Assembly (NCBI RefSeq): GCF_000426245.1
Contig: NZ_AUEZ01000066.1
Span: forward strand, 1 to 47,491
Reading direction: 5' to 3'
Origin: Bradyrhizobium sp. Ai1a-2
GTDB lineage: Bacteria > Pseudomonadota > Alphaproteobacteria > Rhizobiales > Xanthobacteraceae
DNA length: 47,491 nucleotides
A program made the position numbers and the translations under genes. The notes beneath the pieces were generated by a model. That model was not told where the DNA came from and did no database searches. It saw only the letters and a program-made list of their open reading frames with translations. Each line of letters begins with the position of its first letter. Position 1 is the first letter of the stretch. Below are positions 25,823-34,052 of this stretch, piece by piece.

Positions 25823-27590
25823 ATGATCGCTGCCGATGTCGACGACCGATTCAACAAATGGCTGGGCTTCTTCAATGTCGCTGTTGCGGCGAAGGACATT
25901 GATGCACTGCTGATCCTGTTCCATCCGGACGCATTCTGGCGTGACATGCTGGCATTCACCTGGAACGTGCGCACCGTCGAAGGTCATGGCGAAATCCGAC
26001 AGATGTTGGATGCGTGCCTTGCGCGTACCGCACCCACCGCATGGCGGCCAATGAGACCAGCACGTCTTGAAGATGGCATTGTGGAAGGAATCGTCGAGTT
26101 CGAGACGAACGTCGCTCGTTGCAAAGCAGTCATTCGGCTGAGAGACGGCAAGGCCTGGACGTTGCTGACGTCGACGGCGGAGCTCAAGGGCTTCGAAGCA
26201 TCTCCAGGCCCCGATCATGTCGGCGATAGCGGAAGTGCGCATCAGGAAAGGCCGCACAGTGACGCGGCTTCTGCCACGAGCCAACCCTACTGCGTCATCG
26301 TTGGGGCTGGACATTGCGGGCTTGCATTGGGCGTGCAGCTCCGAAATCTGGGCGTGCCGACGCTGATCATCGACCGCCGCGAACGACCGTCCGACACATG
26401 GCGAAATCGCCACGATTCGTTGACGCTGCACTCGCCCTCATACTTTGATCAGATGCCGGGCTTTTCCTACCCCGACAATTGGCCGGTGTATCCCTCGAAG
26501 GAACGCTTCGCCGACTGGCTGGATGCTTACCAGTCGATGATGCAGCTTGACGTCATGACCGGGGCCGAGTGCGTAGGAGCCAAATACGATGATGCGCGAG
26601 GGAAATGGCGCCTAAAGGTCAAACGCCGCGACCGCGCGATCGAGCTCAATCCGGAGCAGCTTGTACTCGCTACCGGACTGACCGCGACTCCGAAGATCCC
26701 GGACATACCCGGAAAGGAGCGGTTCAAGGGGCCGCAGCAATATGCAAGCTTGTATCGCAGCAATCCTCTTCACAGGGACTGCCGCTGCGTCGTGGTGGGA
26801 TCAGGCACCACGGCGCACGATATTGCTGCGGATCTTTTGGCTGATGGCGCTGACGTCACGATGATTCAGCGCAGTCCGACCATCGTGATGAAGTTGGAGA
26901 CGTTGCTTGAAGGATTTGCAAGTCTCTACGGCAGCGAGCCAAAGGCGCAGGGGATAACAATCGACCTGGCGGACTTGTTGTTCGCCGCAACGCCCTTGCG
27001 CATTCTGGTGGGCATGCACCAGAAGCTGGTGAAGCACGTGAGGGAAAAAGACGCGGCCTTCTACCGGCGATTGGAGAGCGCCGGATTTCGACTGACCTTC
27101 GGTGAGGACGAGGGCGGCGTGTTTCCTCAGATCCTGCGCGATCCCGGTGGCTACTACATCGATGTCGGTGCGTCGGAGCTGATCGCCAACGGCAGCATAA
27201 AGCTGAGGTGTCGGCATCACGGCGCTTCGCGAAGAAAGCGTTGTTCTCAGCGACGGGAGCGAACTTCCCGCCGACATCATCTTCTACGCAACCGGCTACG
27301 AACGCCCCTCGTTCGACTCCATCCTGACGCCAGAGACTGCAAAAAGGGTCGGCCCGCTGTGGGGGTTCGGCTCAGGCACCCGCCACGATCCTGGCCCTTG
27401 GGAGGGGGAACTGCGGAATATGTGGAAGCCCACGCGACAGAAAGGGTTGTGGTTTCACAGTGCCGGAGTTGGAGTGGGGCGGTTTTACTCGCGCGTCCTC
27501 GCGCTGCAGATCAAGGCCCGGCAGTCCGGGATAGCGACGCCCGTGTACGGAGACGAAGGCGAAGCTGCCAAGGCGTTCGAGGCTGCGTGA
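25823..27590 (+). pseudogene. NTF2-like/flavin monooxygenase fusion, frameshifted
   Basis: Residues 1-125 form an NTF2/SnoaL-like domain. From about 155 comes a flavin-containing monooxygenase with the FAD motif GAGHCG (161-166), the NADPH motif GSGTT (326-330), and FKGPQQYASLYR between them, where the Baeyer-Villiger histidine is a tyrosine. After KLR at about 27208 this frame turns into basic nonsense. The missing end (VGITALREESVVLSDGS, the FYATGY motif, then VGVGRFYSRVLALQIKARQ) continues from 27210 in the third frame to TGA 27588-27590. One extra base or two missing bases at about 27206-27210 explains it. The intact product would have about 588 residues. Codon use is less G/C-biased than its neighbours, hinting at transfer. 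It may be a true pseudogene or a sequencing error. Confidence 0.88.
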
Positions 27591-27614
27591 ACCGCTCCAA
27601 TCATTCACGCCGCA

Positions 27615-27782
27615 TCACCAGTGCACGCTCTGGCTTGGCACGATGAAGGCGGTGTTGTCAGGCGCCGCCGGCTTGTGGGTGAAATAGAGGTACGCGGAAG
27701 CGATCAAAACGAGCAGTGCGATGATCGCCAGCAAATCTATCTGGCGGGGGTCATGACCGTGGCGGCTGATTTTCCAGCGCAT
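27615..27782 (-). CDS. Small single-helix membrane peptide behind yidD
   Basis: The 55-residue product starts at ATG 27782, preceded by a strong GGGAGGA eight to nine bases upstream, and ends at TGA 27615. Residues 1-15 are basic and polar (MRWKISRHGHDPRQ). Residues 16-34 form one hydrophobic helix (IDLLAIIALLVLIASAYLYF), and the tail is short and polar (FIVPSQSVHW). It lies 113 bases downstream of yidD on the same strand and runs into the end of the broken monooxygenase gene. I know of no named family. Ribosome site, membrane helix and clean ends support a real gene. Confidence 0.68.
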   Translation of the reverse strand: MRWKISRHGHDPRQIDLLAIIALLVLIASAYLYFTHKPAAPDNTAFIVPSQSVHW

Positions 27783-27895
27783 TGTTGGTGTCCTCCCTGC
27801 GGACGCACCGAGTCAATGCCGCACTGCCGCCACAGTTCCCGCGCGCCAGCGATGCATGCATGGCTTGAAAGCACCGCGGCGGAGAGGCCGTCCCG

Positions 27896-28252
27896 CTACG
27901 GCGGCCCGTTGACGCCGCGCCAGCGGCCGTAGCGCCACGGCAGGTACCAGCGCGCGCCGGGCGGCGCTTCTTGCGGCACGTTATCGATGCCCGACGTCCC
28001 GAAGGGATGGCAGCGCAATAGCCGGGCGAGCGTCATCCAGCCACCCGCCCAGAGGCCGAACCGCTCGATCGCCTCGTCGCCATAGACCGAGCAGGTCGGC
28101 AGATGCCGGCAGTTGTAACCGACCAGCGGCGACAACGTATGCCGGTAGATCCAGATCAGCACGCGACCGAGATTGCGCGGCAGCCGCCGGGCTGCGCTGG
28201 CACAGTCCGTGCATCCCAATTGATGTGACGTTCGATCTTGCATGGGCGTCAT
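27896..28252 (-). CDS. yidD: Membrane protein insertion efficiency factor YidD
   Basis: The 118-residue protein shows the YidD signature: IWIYRHTLSPLVGYNCRHLPTCSVYGDEAIERFG (about 33-66), with the conserved C-R-x-x-P-x-C-S-x-Y pattern, and the downstream RLLRCHPFGTSGIDNVP (about 78-94). YidD assists YidC-dependent membrane insertion at the inner face. In many bacteria it sits with rpmH, rnpA and yidC; here those genes are absent, a displaced location also seen in other rhizobia. An extra N-terminus of about 25 residues with two cysteines (LGCTDC) is present. ATG 28252 or 28243 are both possible. Confidence 0.95.
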   Translation of the reverse strand: MTPMQDRTSHQLGCTDCASAARRLPRNLGRVLIWIYRHTLSPLVGYNCRHLPTCSVYGDEAIERFGLWAGGWMTLARLLRCHPFGTSGIDNVPQEAPPGARWYLPWRYGRWRGVNGPP

Positions 28253-28488
28253 GCCATGAATTTACGTAGTCTTGCGGGAGTTCCCAAGCAAGGAACTTAG
28301 TGCTTGCAGATATTTACGCCACAGTTCGCAACTATCGCACCGCACAGGCGGCGCTGCAGCGAAGGTCCTATGGACGGCACAGGTCAGTACGGTTACCGTT
28401 TTGATAACGCTTCGATGACACCATCTCGTTACGTTGCGATGGGGCCGTTGCCACCGCTCATCCATGGGGCTTTGGGGAAGGAACCAAA

Positions 28489-29421
28489 TTGAGGCTCGTG
28501 ACGTCGCTTCGTCTTCGCGGTCTGGCACTCCTCGGCGCCGCCGCTTTTTGCATCACACTGCCTGGCTCGGTCACGACGCTGGGCAATTCGGCCCGCGCCG
28601 GGGCCAGCCTGGAAGAACGCAAGACGCCGATGCGATTCAGCTGGGTGGCTTGCGAGCCCAACTGCCGAGGATGGGTCTCGGCCGTCGGCATCATCACCGC
28701 CGACAGCCCGCGCGATTTCGATGAGTTCGCCCGCGGCCGCCAGCTTGGCGGCGCCACCGTCGTACTCGATTCGAGCGGCGGCTCGGTCAACGACGCCATC
28801 GCGCTCGGACGCCGCTTCCGCGGCCTGGGCGCGCTGACCACCGTCGGCACGACCGTCATCAACCAGACCTCGCAGGGCCAGCGCGCCAGCGTCAGGCCGG
28901 AAGCCTATTGCGAGTCGATGTGCGTGTTCCTGCTGCTGTCCGGCAAGGCCCGCTACGTGCCGGAAGCCGCGCATGTGCGCGTCCACCAGATCTGGATGGG
29001 CGACCGCGCCGACGATGCGCGCGCCGCGAGCTACAGCGCACAGGACATGATGATCGTTGAGCGCGACATCGGCCGGCTGGCGAAGTACACCTTCGACATG
29101 GGCGGCGCCGGCGATCTGTTGTCGCTGGCGCTGAGCGTTCCCCCTTGGGAAGAACTGCACGAACTGTCGCGCGACGAGTTGCGGCTGACCAATCTCGTCA
29201 CCACCGAGCAGGTCGCCGACGTGTTGCCGCCGCAGGACAACGCCGCCACCGTGCCGGTCGCGGAAGCGAAGACCAAGGCGAACCAGGACCGTGTTGCCAC
29301 GAGCGCGCCTGACGGCGAGACGACGGCGCAGCCCGCGAAGTCGACATCGACCAAGACCGCGGAAGCCCTGGTTCCCACCGGCGGCACCGCGACGCCGCTC
29401 CCGGTCCAGCCGGCGCAGTAA
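28489..29421 (+). CDS. Periplasmic ClpP/crotonase-fold protein (COG3904-like)
   Basis: The 310-residue protein begins at TTG 28489, with AAGGAA upstream, and has a signal-like N-terminus (basic to 10, hydrophobic 11-24). The core resembles ClpP-fold serine proteases of the COG3904 group: strand VVLDSSGGSVNDAIALGRRFR (about 91-111), probable nucleophile Ser143 in CESMCVFLL, and probable His166 in HVRVHQIW. A Thr/Ala/Pro-rich tail from about 250 looks disordered. It would act in the periplasm, perhaps as a peptidase on envelope proteins; activity is inferred. A repeat element follows the stop. Confidence 0.75.
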   Translation: MRLVTSLRLRGLALLGAAAFCITLPGSVTTLGNSARAGASLEERKTPMRFSWVACEPNCRGWVSAVGIITADSPRDFDEFARGRQLGGATVVLDSSGGSVNDAIALGRRFRGLGALTTVGTTVINQTSQGQRASVRPEAYCESMCVFLLLSGKARYVPEAAHVRVHQIWMGDRADDARAASYSAQDMMIVERDIGRLAKYTFDMGGAGDLLSLALSVPPWEELHELSRDELRLTNLVTTEQVADVLPPQDNAATVPVAEAKTKANQDRVATSAPDGETTAQPAKSTSTKTAEALVPTGGTATPLPVQPAQ

Positions 29422-29481
29422 GCCCAAAGCCGTCCCGACAGAGTATCGGAGACGCCGCACTTCGCGATGCTGCTTGATGCG

Positions 29482-29633
29482 CCCTCTCCCCTTGTGGGAG
29501 AGGGCTACTCCCGCCTCAGCAACCAACTCGCCAGGGTGAGGGGTATCCCTCCGCGAACACCGTTGATCGTGAGACAACCCCTCATCCGTCGCGCATTTCA
29601 TGCGGGCCACCTTCTCCCACAGGGGGAGAAGGG
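29482..29633. repeat. CTCCCC/GGGGAG intergenic repeat, diverged copy
   Basis: It starts with GCCCTCTCCCCTTGTGGGAGAGGGC (a perfect hairpin) and ends with CCTTCTCCCACAGGGGGAGAAGGGA (another hairpin), with AGGGTGAGGGG and ACCCCTCATC between. It is related in plan to the copies at 17177, 33704 and 44155 but is clearly diverged. It lies between convergent genes. Confidence 0.75.
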
Positions 29634-29661
29634 AGGTAATCCCTCGACATTCCCACCGCCC

Positions 29662-30108
29662 TCAGGCCGGCTGCGTGGCCTTGGCCTCGATCTGGCCGAT
29701 CGCATCCACCACCGCATCGAACGTCAGCATGGTAGAGGCGTGGCGGGCCTTGTAGTCGCGCACCGGCTCGAGCAGGGCGATCTCGGCCCATTTGCCGCTT
29801 TCCGGCGGCTTGCCGTTTTCCTTGAGCATCTTGCGCACGGTCTCGCGCAATTCGCGCAGTTCGTCGGCGGTGGAGCCCACGACATGTCTTGCCATGATCG
29901 AGGAGGAGGCCTGCCCGAGCGCGCAGGCTTTGACGTCATGGGCGAAGTCGGTGACGACGGGGCCGTCCATCTTGAGGTCGACCTTCACGGTCGAGCCGCA
30001 GAGTTTCGAATGCGCGGTGGCGCTGGCATCGGGGTCGGGAAGGCGTCCGAGACGCGGAATATTCCCGGCCAGTTCGATGATCCGCTTGTTGTAGATGTCA
30101 TTCAGCAT
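29662..30108 (-). CDS. IscU/NifU-like Fe-S scaffold protein lacking third Cys
   Basis: The 148-residue protein has the IscU/NifU N-terminal fold. C37 (KLCGS) and C62 (KACALGQASSS) align with the first two scaffold cysteines. In E. coli IscU the third site reads HC (H105-C106); here it is H123-A124 (ARHASTML), so the third cysteine is missing. The usual Asp after the first cysteine (CGD) is Ser39. The classic cluster site is thus incomplete, so it may handle clusters differently, bind zinc, or act as a partner. No iscS, hscA or suf genes are in the window; folE is divergent. Family is sure; function as a scaffold is not. Confidence 0.85.
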   Translation of the reverse strand: MLNDIYNKRIIELAGNIPRLGRLPDPDASATAHSKLCGSTVKVDLKMDGPVVTDFAHDVKACALGQASSSIMARHVVGSTADELRELRETVRKMLKENGKPPESGKWAEIALLEPVRDYKARHASTMLTFDAVVDAIGQIEAKATQPA

Positions 30109-30356
30109 GCGAACAAAGGTCGTGGGCGCAAGGGCAAGGGCGCCCTTGGCGGCAGGGTTTCATGGTCCTATATATGGTCGGTATCGGCCGAAATACAGTC
30201 CGGCCATGCTACCGGCGCGGGCCAGTTCAGAAGCCAATGCTGTGCCGCCGGTGTTAGGATGAAGGGACTCCAGGCGTCCGGCGGCACCACGCCGCCCCGT
30301 CTGCCCGGTGACACACCCGGTCCGAGAAGGGGACCGGTCGAACGGAGAGACGTCGA

Positions 30357-31067
30357 ATGGACGCTGCAATCAAATCGATCCGCCCTGCCAAGAACAATGA
30401 ACCCAAAAAGGTTGAAACTCGGGTGGTCGAAACCCGACCGGCCGAGCTTGATCCGGCCGAATTCCTTGCCGCCGCCGTCCGCGCCGACCAGCCGCGCCCG
30501 TCGCGAGCCGAGGCGGAAGCGGCGGTGCTGACGCTGCTGAGCTATATCGGTGAGGATCCGGACCGCGAGGGCCTCTTGGACACGCCGCGTCGCGTCGTCG
30601 AGGCCTTTGACGAGCTTTACCAGGGCTATCACCAGTGCCCGGCCCAGGTGCTCGACCGCACCTTCGGCGAGACCGCCGGCTACGACGATTTCGTGCTGGT
30701 CCGCGACATCGAGTTCACCTCGCAGTGCGAGCACCACATGATGCCGTTCTACGGCAAGGCACATATTGCATATACGCCGGTCGAGCGGGTGGTGGGCCTG
30801 TCCAAGCTCGCCCGGCTGACCGACATCTTTGCCCGCCGGCTGCAGACGCAGGAGCATCTGACCGCCCAGATCGCGGCTGCGATCGACGAGGTCCTCAAGC
30901 CCCGCGGCGTTGCCGTCCTGATCGAGGCGGAGCATACCTGCATGTCGGTGCGCGGGGTCGCCAAGCACGGTGCTTCGACCTTCACCAGCCGCTTCACCGG
31001 CATGTTCCGCGACAATCCGGCGGAGCAGCAGCGTTTCCTGTCCCTGGTGCGAGGACCGAACCGGTAA
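30357..31067 (+). CDS. folE: GTP cyclohydrolase I, FolE type
   Basis: The 236-residue enzyme converts GTP to 7,8-dihydroneopterin triphosphate, the entry to folate (and, in some bacteria, queuosine). Zinc ligands are C124 with H127 in QCEHHMMPFYG and C195 in AEHTCMSVRG. The signature VVGLSKLARLTDIFARRLQTQE (about 145-166) is intact. The first 50 residues are a polar, low-complexity extension beyond the E. coli length (222). ATG 30357 has GGAGAG upstream. hisI follows after 28 bases, so the two may share a transcript, an arrangement I recall from related rhizobia. Confidence 0.97.
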   Translation: MDAAIKSIRPAKNNEPKKVETRVVETRPAELDPAEFLAAAVRADQPRPSRAEAEAAVLTLLSYIGEDPDREGLLDTPRRVVEAFDELYQGYHQCPAQVLDRTFGETAGYDDFVLVRDIEFTSQCEHHMMPFYGKAHIAYTPVERVVGLSKLARLTDIFARRLQTQEHLTAQIAAAIDEVLKPRGVAVLIEAEHTCMSVRGVAKHGASTFTSRFTGMFRDNPAEQQRFLSLVRGPNR

Positions 31068-31095
31068 CCTCGCACAACATTGCGAGGCTTATTCC

Positions 31096-31518
31096 GTGTC
31101 AGCACACGATCACGATCGCGAGGAAGGGCTGGCATTCCAGCCCAAATTTGACGCGTCAGGCCTCGTGACCTGCGTCGCGACGGACGTTGCCAATGGCGAC
31201 GTGCTGATGGTCGCTCACATGAATGACGAAGCGCTGCGCAAGACGATCGAGACCGGCGACGCCTGGTATTTCAGCCGCTCGCGCAATGCGCTCTGGCGCA
31301 AGGGCGAAAGCTCGGGGCAGACCCAGCGCGTGATCGAGATGCGTATGGATTGTGACCAGGACGCGATCTGGATCCGCGTCGAGCAGACCGGCGCGGCCTG
31401 CCACACCGGACGCCGCTCCTGCTTCTATCGCGCAGTCACGCACGGCAACGGTGACACGGGACTGTCATTCGTCGATGCGGATCGCCTGTTCGATCCCGAA
31501 AAAGTCTATCGGAAATAG
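31096..31518 (+). CDS. hisI: Phosphoribosyl-AMP cyclohydrolase
   Basis: The 140-residue protein catalyses the third step of histidine biosynthesis, opening the purine ring of phosphoribosyl-AMP. The zinc cysteines C86 (MDCDQDA), C102 and C109 (ACHTGRRSCF) and the WYFSRSRNALWRKGESSGQ signature (57-75) are all present. It is the monofunctional form: no HisE domain follows. The start is GTG 31096; the frame is open further upstream but overlaps folE. The separate hisE is not in the window. Confidence 0.96.
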   Translation: MSAHDHDREEGLAFQPKFDASGLVTCVATDVANGDVLMVAHMNDEALRKTIETGDAWYFSRSRNALWRKGESSGQTQRVIEMRMDCDQDAIWIRVEQTGAACHTGRRSCFYRAVTHGNGDTGLSFVDADRLFDPEKVYRK

Positions 31519-31538
31519 ACTCAATTTCCGTTGTGCAG

Positions 31539-31584
31539 AGCATGATCCGGAAAAGCCGAAACCGGTTTTCCGAAAAGATCATGC
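31539..31584. repeat. GAGCATGATC...GATCATGC palindromic repeat
   Basis: The best-preserved member of its family here: GCATGATC (31540-31547) pairs with GATCATGC (31577-31584), and CCGGAAAA pairs roughly with TTTTCCG inside. It lies behind hisI and could fold as a transcript end. Confidence 0.75.
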
Positions 31585-31682
31585 GCCAACGAAATGACCG
31601 AGCGCAGCGCGCGTGAGCCGCGTTGCCACCGTCAACGCGATGTGCAAAAATTCCCACTCGTCGTCGAAGTGGGGTCGAAGCA

Positions 31683-32393
31683 GTGACACGTCGTTTTTCT
31701 CTAATTCGATCGTGTATTGTCTTTTTCGCGCTGCCATTTCTTCCTGCGCACGCGCAGGCACCGGAGCGGGCGCCCGACACGATGGCCGCACGCGTCCTGG
31801 CCTGCGCTTCCTGTCACGGCGCGCAAGGCGAGGGCACCAGCGACGTCTATTTCCCGCGTCTTGCCGGCAAGCCCGCGGGCTATCTCTATAATCAGCTCGT
31901 GGCCTTCAGGGATGGCCGGCGCAAATATCCGCCGATGAACTATCTCCTGGAATTCTTGCCCGACGAGTACTTGAAGAAGATGGCCGAATATTTCGCATCG
32001 TTGCGGCCGCCATTCCCGGAGACTGCGATCCCGACCGTCAGCGATGCGATTCTCGCGCGCGGCGAATCGATCGTGAAGCATGGCGATACGCAGCGCGGCA
32101 TTCCGCCCTGTGCTAGCTGCCACGGCCCGAGCTTCGGCGGCATGGAGCCTGCGATTCCAGGCCTGCTCGGCTTGCGCGCAAGCTATATCAGCGCCCAGCT
32201 CGGCGGCTGGCGCTACGGCACGCGCACCGCGGCCGCGCCAGACTGCATGCAGATCGTCGCAAGCCTTCTCACCGAGGACGACGTCAAGGCCGTCGCCGCC
32301 TATCTCTCATCGCGCCCGGCGCCGGCAGACCCGTCGTTCGCCCCGCAAGGCAGCCTGCCGATGCCGCTTGCATGCGGCAGCGAGCCGCGTTGA
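31683..32393 (+). CDS. Periplasmic dihaem cytochrome c (c4-like)
   Basis: The 236-residue protein has a signal peptide (VTRRFSLIRSCIVFFALPFLPAHA, cut near residue 24) and two haem c sites, CASCH at 41-45 and at 143-147, with two similar class I folds of about 90 residues, as in cytochrome c4. Methionine ligands are likely in KYPPMNYL (M85) and in the second domain. It would shuttle electrons in the periplasm. The start is GTG 31683. The next cytochrome gene begins 13 bases after its stop. It is the first gene of the respiratory cluster. Confidence 0.9.
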   Translation: MTRRFSLIRSCIVFFALPFLPAHAQAPERAPDTMAARVLACASCHGAQGEGTSDVYFPRLAGKPAGYLYNQLVAFRDGRRKYPPMNYLLEFLPDEYLKKMAEYFASLRPPFPETAIPTVSDAILARGESIVKHGDTQRGIPPCASCHGPSFGGMEPAIPGLLGLRASYISAQLGGWRYGTRTAAAPDCMQIVASLLTEDDVKAVAAYLSSRPAPADPSFAPQGSLPMPLACGSEPR

Positions 32394-32406
32394 AGGGAGC
32401 TCGCCG

Positions 32407-33663
32407 ATGCTACGCCTCGCAACCAAGCTGAACCTTCTTCTGGCGCTGTGCTTCGCCGGCATGACGGCCGCAAGTGCGCAGCAGAACCCGCCCGCCAATG
32501 CCGAGCTGCTCAAGAGGGGCGAATATCTCGCGCGCGCCGGCGACTGCATTGCCTGCCACACCGCGCCCGAAGGCAAGACCTTTGCCGGCGGGCTGCCGAT
32601 GAAGACGCCGTTCGGAACGCTCTTCACCTCCAACATCACGCCGGATCCGCAAACCGGGATCGGCACCTGGACCTCGGACCAGTTCTACCGGATGATGCAT
32701 GATGGCCGCTTTCCCGATGGCGGCCTCGTCTATCCCGCGATGCCGTTCGGCTCCTACACCAAGGTGACGCGCGAGGACTCCGATGCGATCTTCGCCTTTT
32801 TGCGGTCGGTCCCGCCGGTGAAGCAGGCCAACAAGCCGCATGAATTGACCTTTCCCTTCAACAACCGCTCGCTGATCCTCGGCTGGCGCACGCTGTTCTT
32901 CAACGAAGGCGAGTTCAAGCCCGATCCGACGAAGTCGGCGGAATGGAACAGGGGCGCTTATCTGGTCGAAGGCCTCGGCCATTGTGGCATGTGCCACACC
33001 GCGATCAACGCGCTCGGCGGCAGCTCGGAATCGCAGGCGTTCGAGGGCGGCCTGATTCCGATGCAGTACTGGTACGCGCCGTCACTCACCTCGAACAAGG
33101 AAGCGGGGCTGGGCGAGTGGAGCATCCAGGAAATCGTCGACTATCTGCGTACCGGCGTCTCCGCACGTGGCGCGGTCTACGGCCCGATGGCGGAGGTCGT
33201 CTACAACAGCCTGCAATATCTCAACGACGAGGACATCCGCGCGATGGCGGTCTACCTGAAAGGCCTCGCGCAGGGCAGCTCGCCGGACAAGCCGCCGCCG
33301 GCGATTCCGTCGGCCGAGAGCAGCCTTCTGCTCTCGCTCGGCAAGCAGATCTATGACCGCGACTGCGCAAGCTGCCACGGTGCGACCGGGCTCGGCATGC
33401 CGCCGCATTATCCGCCGCTCGCCGGCAACCAGTCGATCCAGATGTCGTCGGCGGTGAATGCCATCCGCATGGTGCTCAATGGCGGCTATCCGCCGGGCAC
33501 CGCGGGCAATCCGATGCCCTATGGCATGCCGCCCTTCGCGCAGCGCCTCTCCGACGATGAGGTCGCCGCCGTCGTCACTTACATCAGGACCTCCTGGGGC
33601 AATCGCGGCGGGCCGGTGGCGGCGCGCCAGGCCAACGAATTGCGCACGGCTACGCTGAAATAG
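32407..33663 (+). CDS. Trihaem cytochrome c (dehydrogenase-subunit type)
   Basis: The 418-residue protein has a signal peptide (hydrophobic 8-22, cut near ASAQ) and three CxxCH sites: CIACH 47-51, CGMCH 193-197, CASCH 320-324. The spacing and the motifs FTSNITPDPQTGIGTW (about 72-87) and APSLTSNKEAGLGEW (about 224-238) match the cytochrome subunits of membrane alcohol and gluconate dehydrogenases. No matching dehydrogenase gene is in the window, so here it may be an electron donor to the ba3 oxidase. AAGGGAG precedes ATG 32407. There is no C-terminal membrane helix. Confidence 0.92.
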   Translation: MLRLATKLNLLLALCFAGMTAASAQQNPPANAELLKRGEYLARAGDCIACHTAPEGKTFAGGLPMKTPFGTLFTSNITPDPQTGIGTWTSDQFYRMMHDGRFPDGGLVYPAMPFGSYTKVTREDSDAIFAFLRSVPPVKQANKPHELTFPFNNRSLILGWRTLFFNEGEFKPDPTKSAEWNRGAYLVEGLGHCGMCHTAINALGGSSESQAFEGGLIPMQYWYAPSLTSNKEAGLGEWSIQEIVDYLRTGVSARGAVYGPMAEVVYNSLQYLNDEDIRAMAVYLKGLAQGSSPDKPPPAIPSAESSLLLSLGKQIYDRDCASCHGATGLGMPPHYPPLAGNQSIQMSSAVNAIRMVLNGGYPPGTAGNPMPYGMPPFAQRLSDDEVAAVVTYIRTSWGNRGGPVAARQANELRTATLK

Positions 33664-33703
33664 AGCATGACGGAATCGGATCGAACCACGATGAACGCTC
33701 TTC

Positions 33704-33822
33704 TCCCTCTCCCGCTTGCGGGAGAGGGTTGGGGTGAGGGTGTCTCCGCGGGCGAGAACCTTCGTGTGGAGAGAGCCCCCACCCGGCGCTACGCGCCGAC
33801 CTCCCCCGCAAGCGGGAGAGGT
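33704..33822. repeat. CTCCCGC/GCGGGAG intergenic repeat, copy 2
   Basis: It opens with CCCTCTCCCGCTTGCGGGAGAGGG and closes with GACCTCCCCCGCAAGCGGGAGAGGT. It is a fuller copy than the one at 17177, in the same orientation, and the reverse of the copy at 44155. It lies inside the cytochrome cluster, between the trihaem cytochrome gene and the oxidase genes. A half element of the GAGCATGA family stands at 33663-33690. Confidence 0.88.
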
Positions 33823-33876
33823 GAAGAGAATTGGCGGCTGATTCAACCAAATTGCAACACGCTATAGGGGCGCGCC

Positions 33877-34050
33877 ATGACGGATTCATCCTCGCAAGGG
33901 CCGGCGCGGCATTCCGATGACGAGACGGTCGACGCGATCGTGCGTGCAGGTCCCGGCGGCGCGATTGCGGTGGCGGGCATCGCGACCGCGATCGTCGTCG
34001 CTTTATGGTTCGCCTTCTATCTCTTCGTCTTCCTGCCGCGGAGCGTCTGA
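33877..34050 (+). CDS. One-helix small protein, probable oxidase subunit IIa
   Basis: The 57-residue product starts at ATG 33877 and ends two bases before the GTG of subunit II. Residues 1-25 are polar and acidic (MTDSSSQGPARHSDDETVDAIV), then one hydrophobic helix runs at about 29-54 (AIAVAGIATAIVVALWFAFYLFVFL). Ba3-type oxidases of Thermus have a one-helix subunit IIa that packs on subunit I; position, size and topology fit that role, though sequence similarity cannot be judged by eye. It is short enough to be missed by gene callers. No strong Shine-Dalgarno is seen (AGGGGCGCGCC). Confidence 0.72.
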   Translation: MTDSSSQGPARHSDDETVDAIVRAGPGGAIAVAGIATAIVVALWFAFYLFVFLPRSV

Positions 34051-34052
34051 TC

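Noticed and set aside
28304..28492. 62-codon frame before the ClpP-fold gene
   Set aside because: No ribosome site, no coding bias, and it overlaps the next start.
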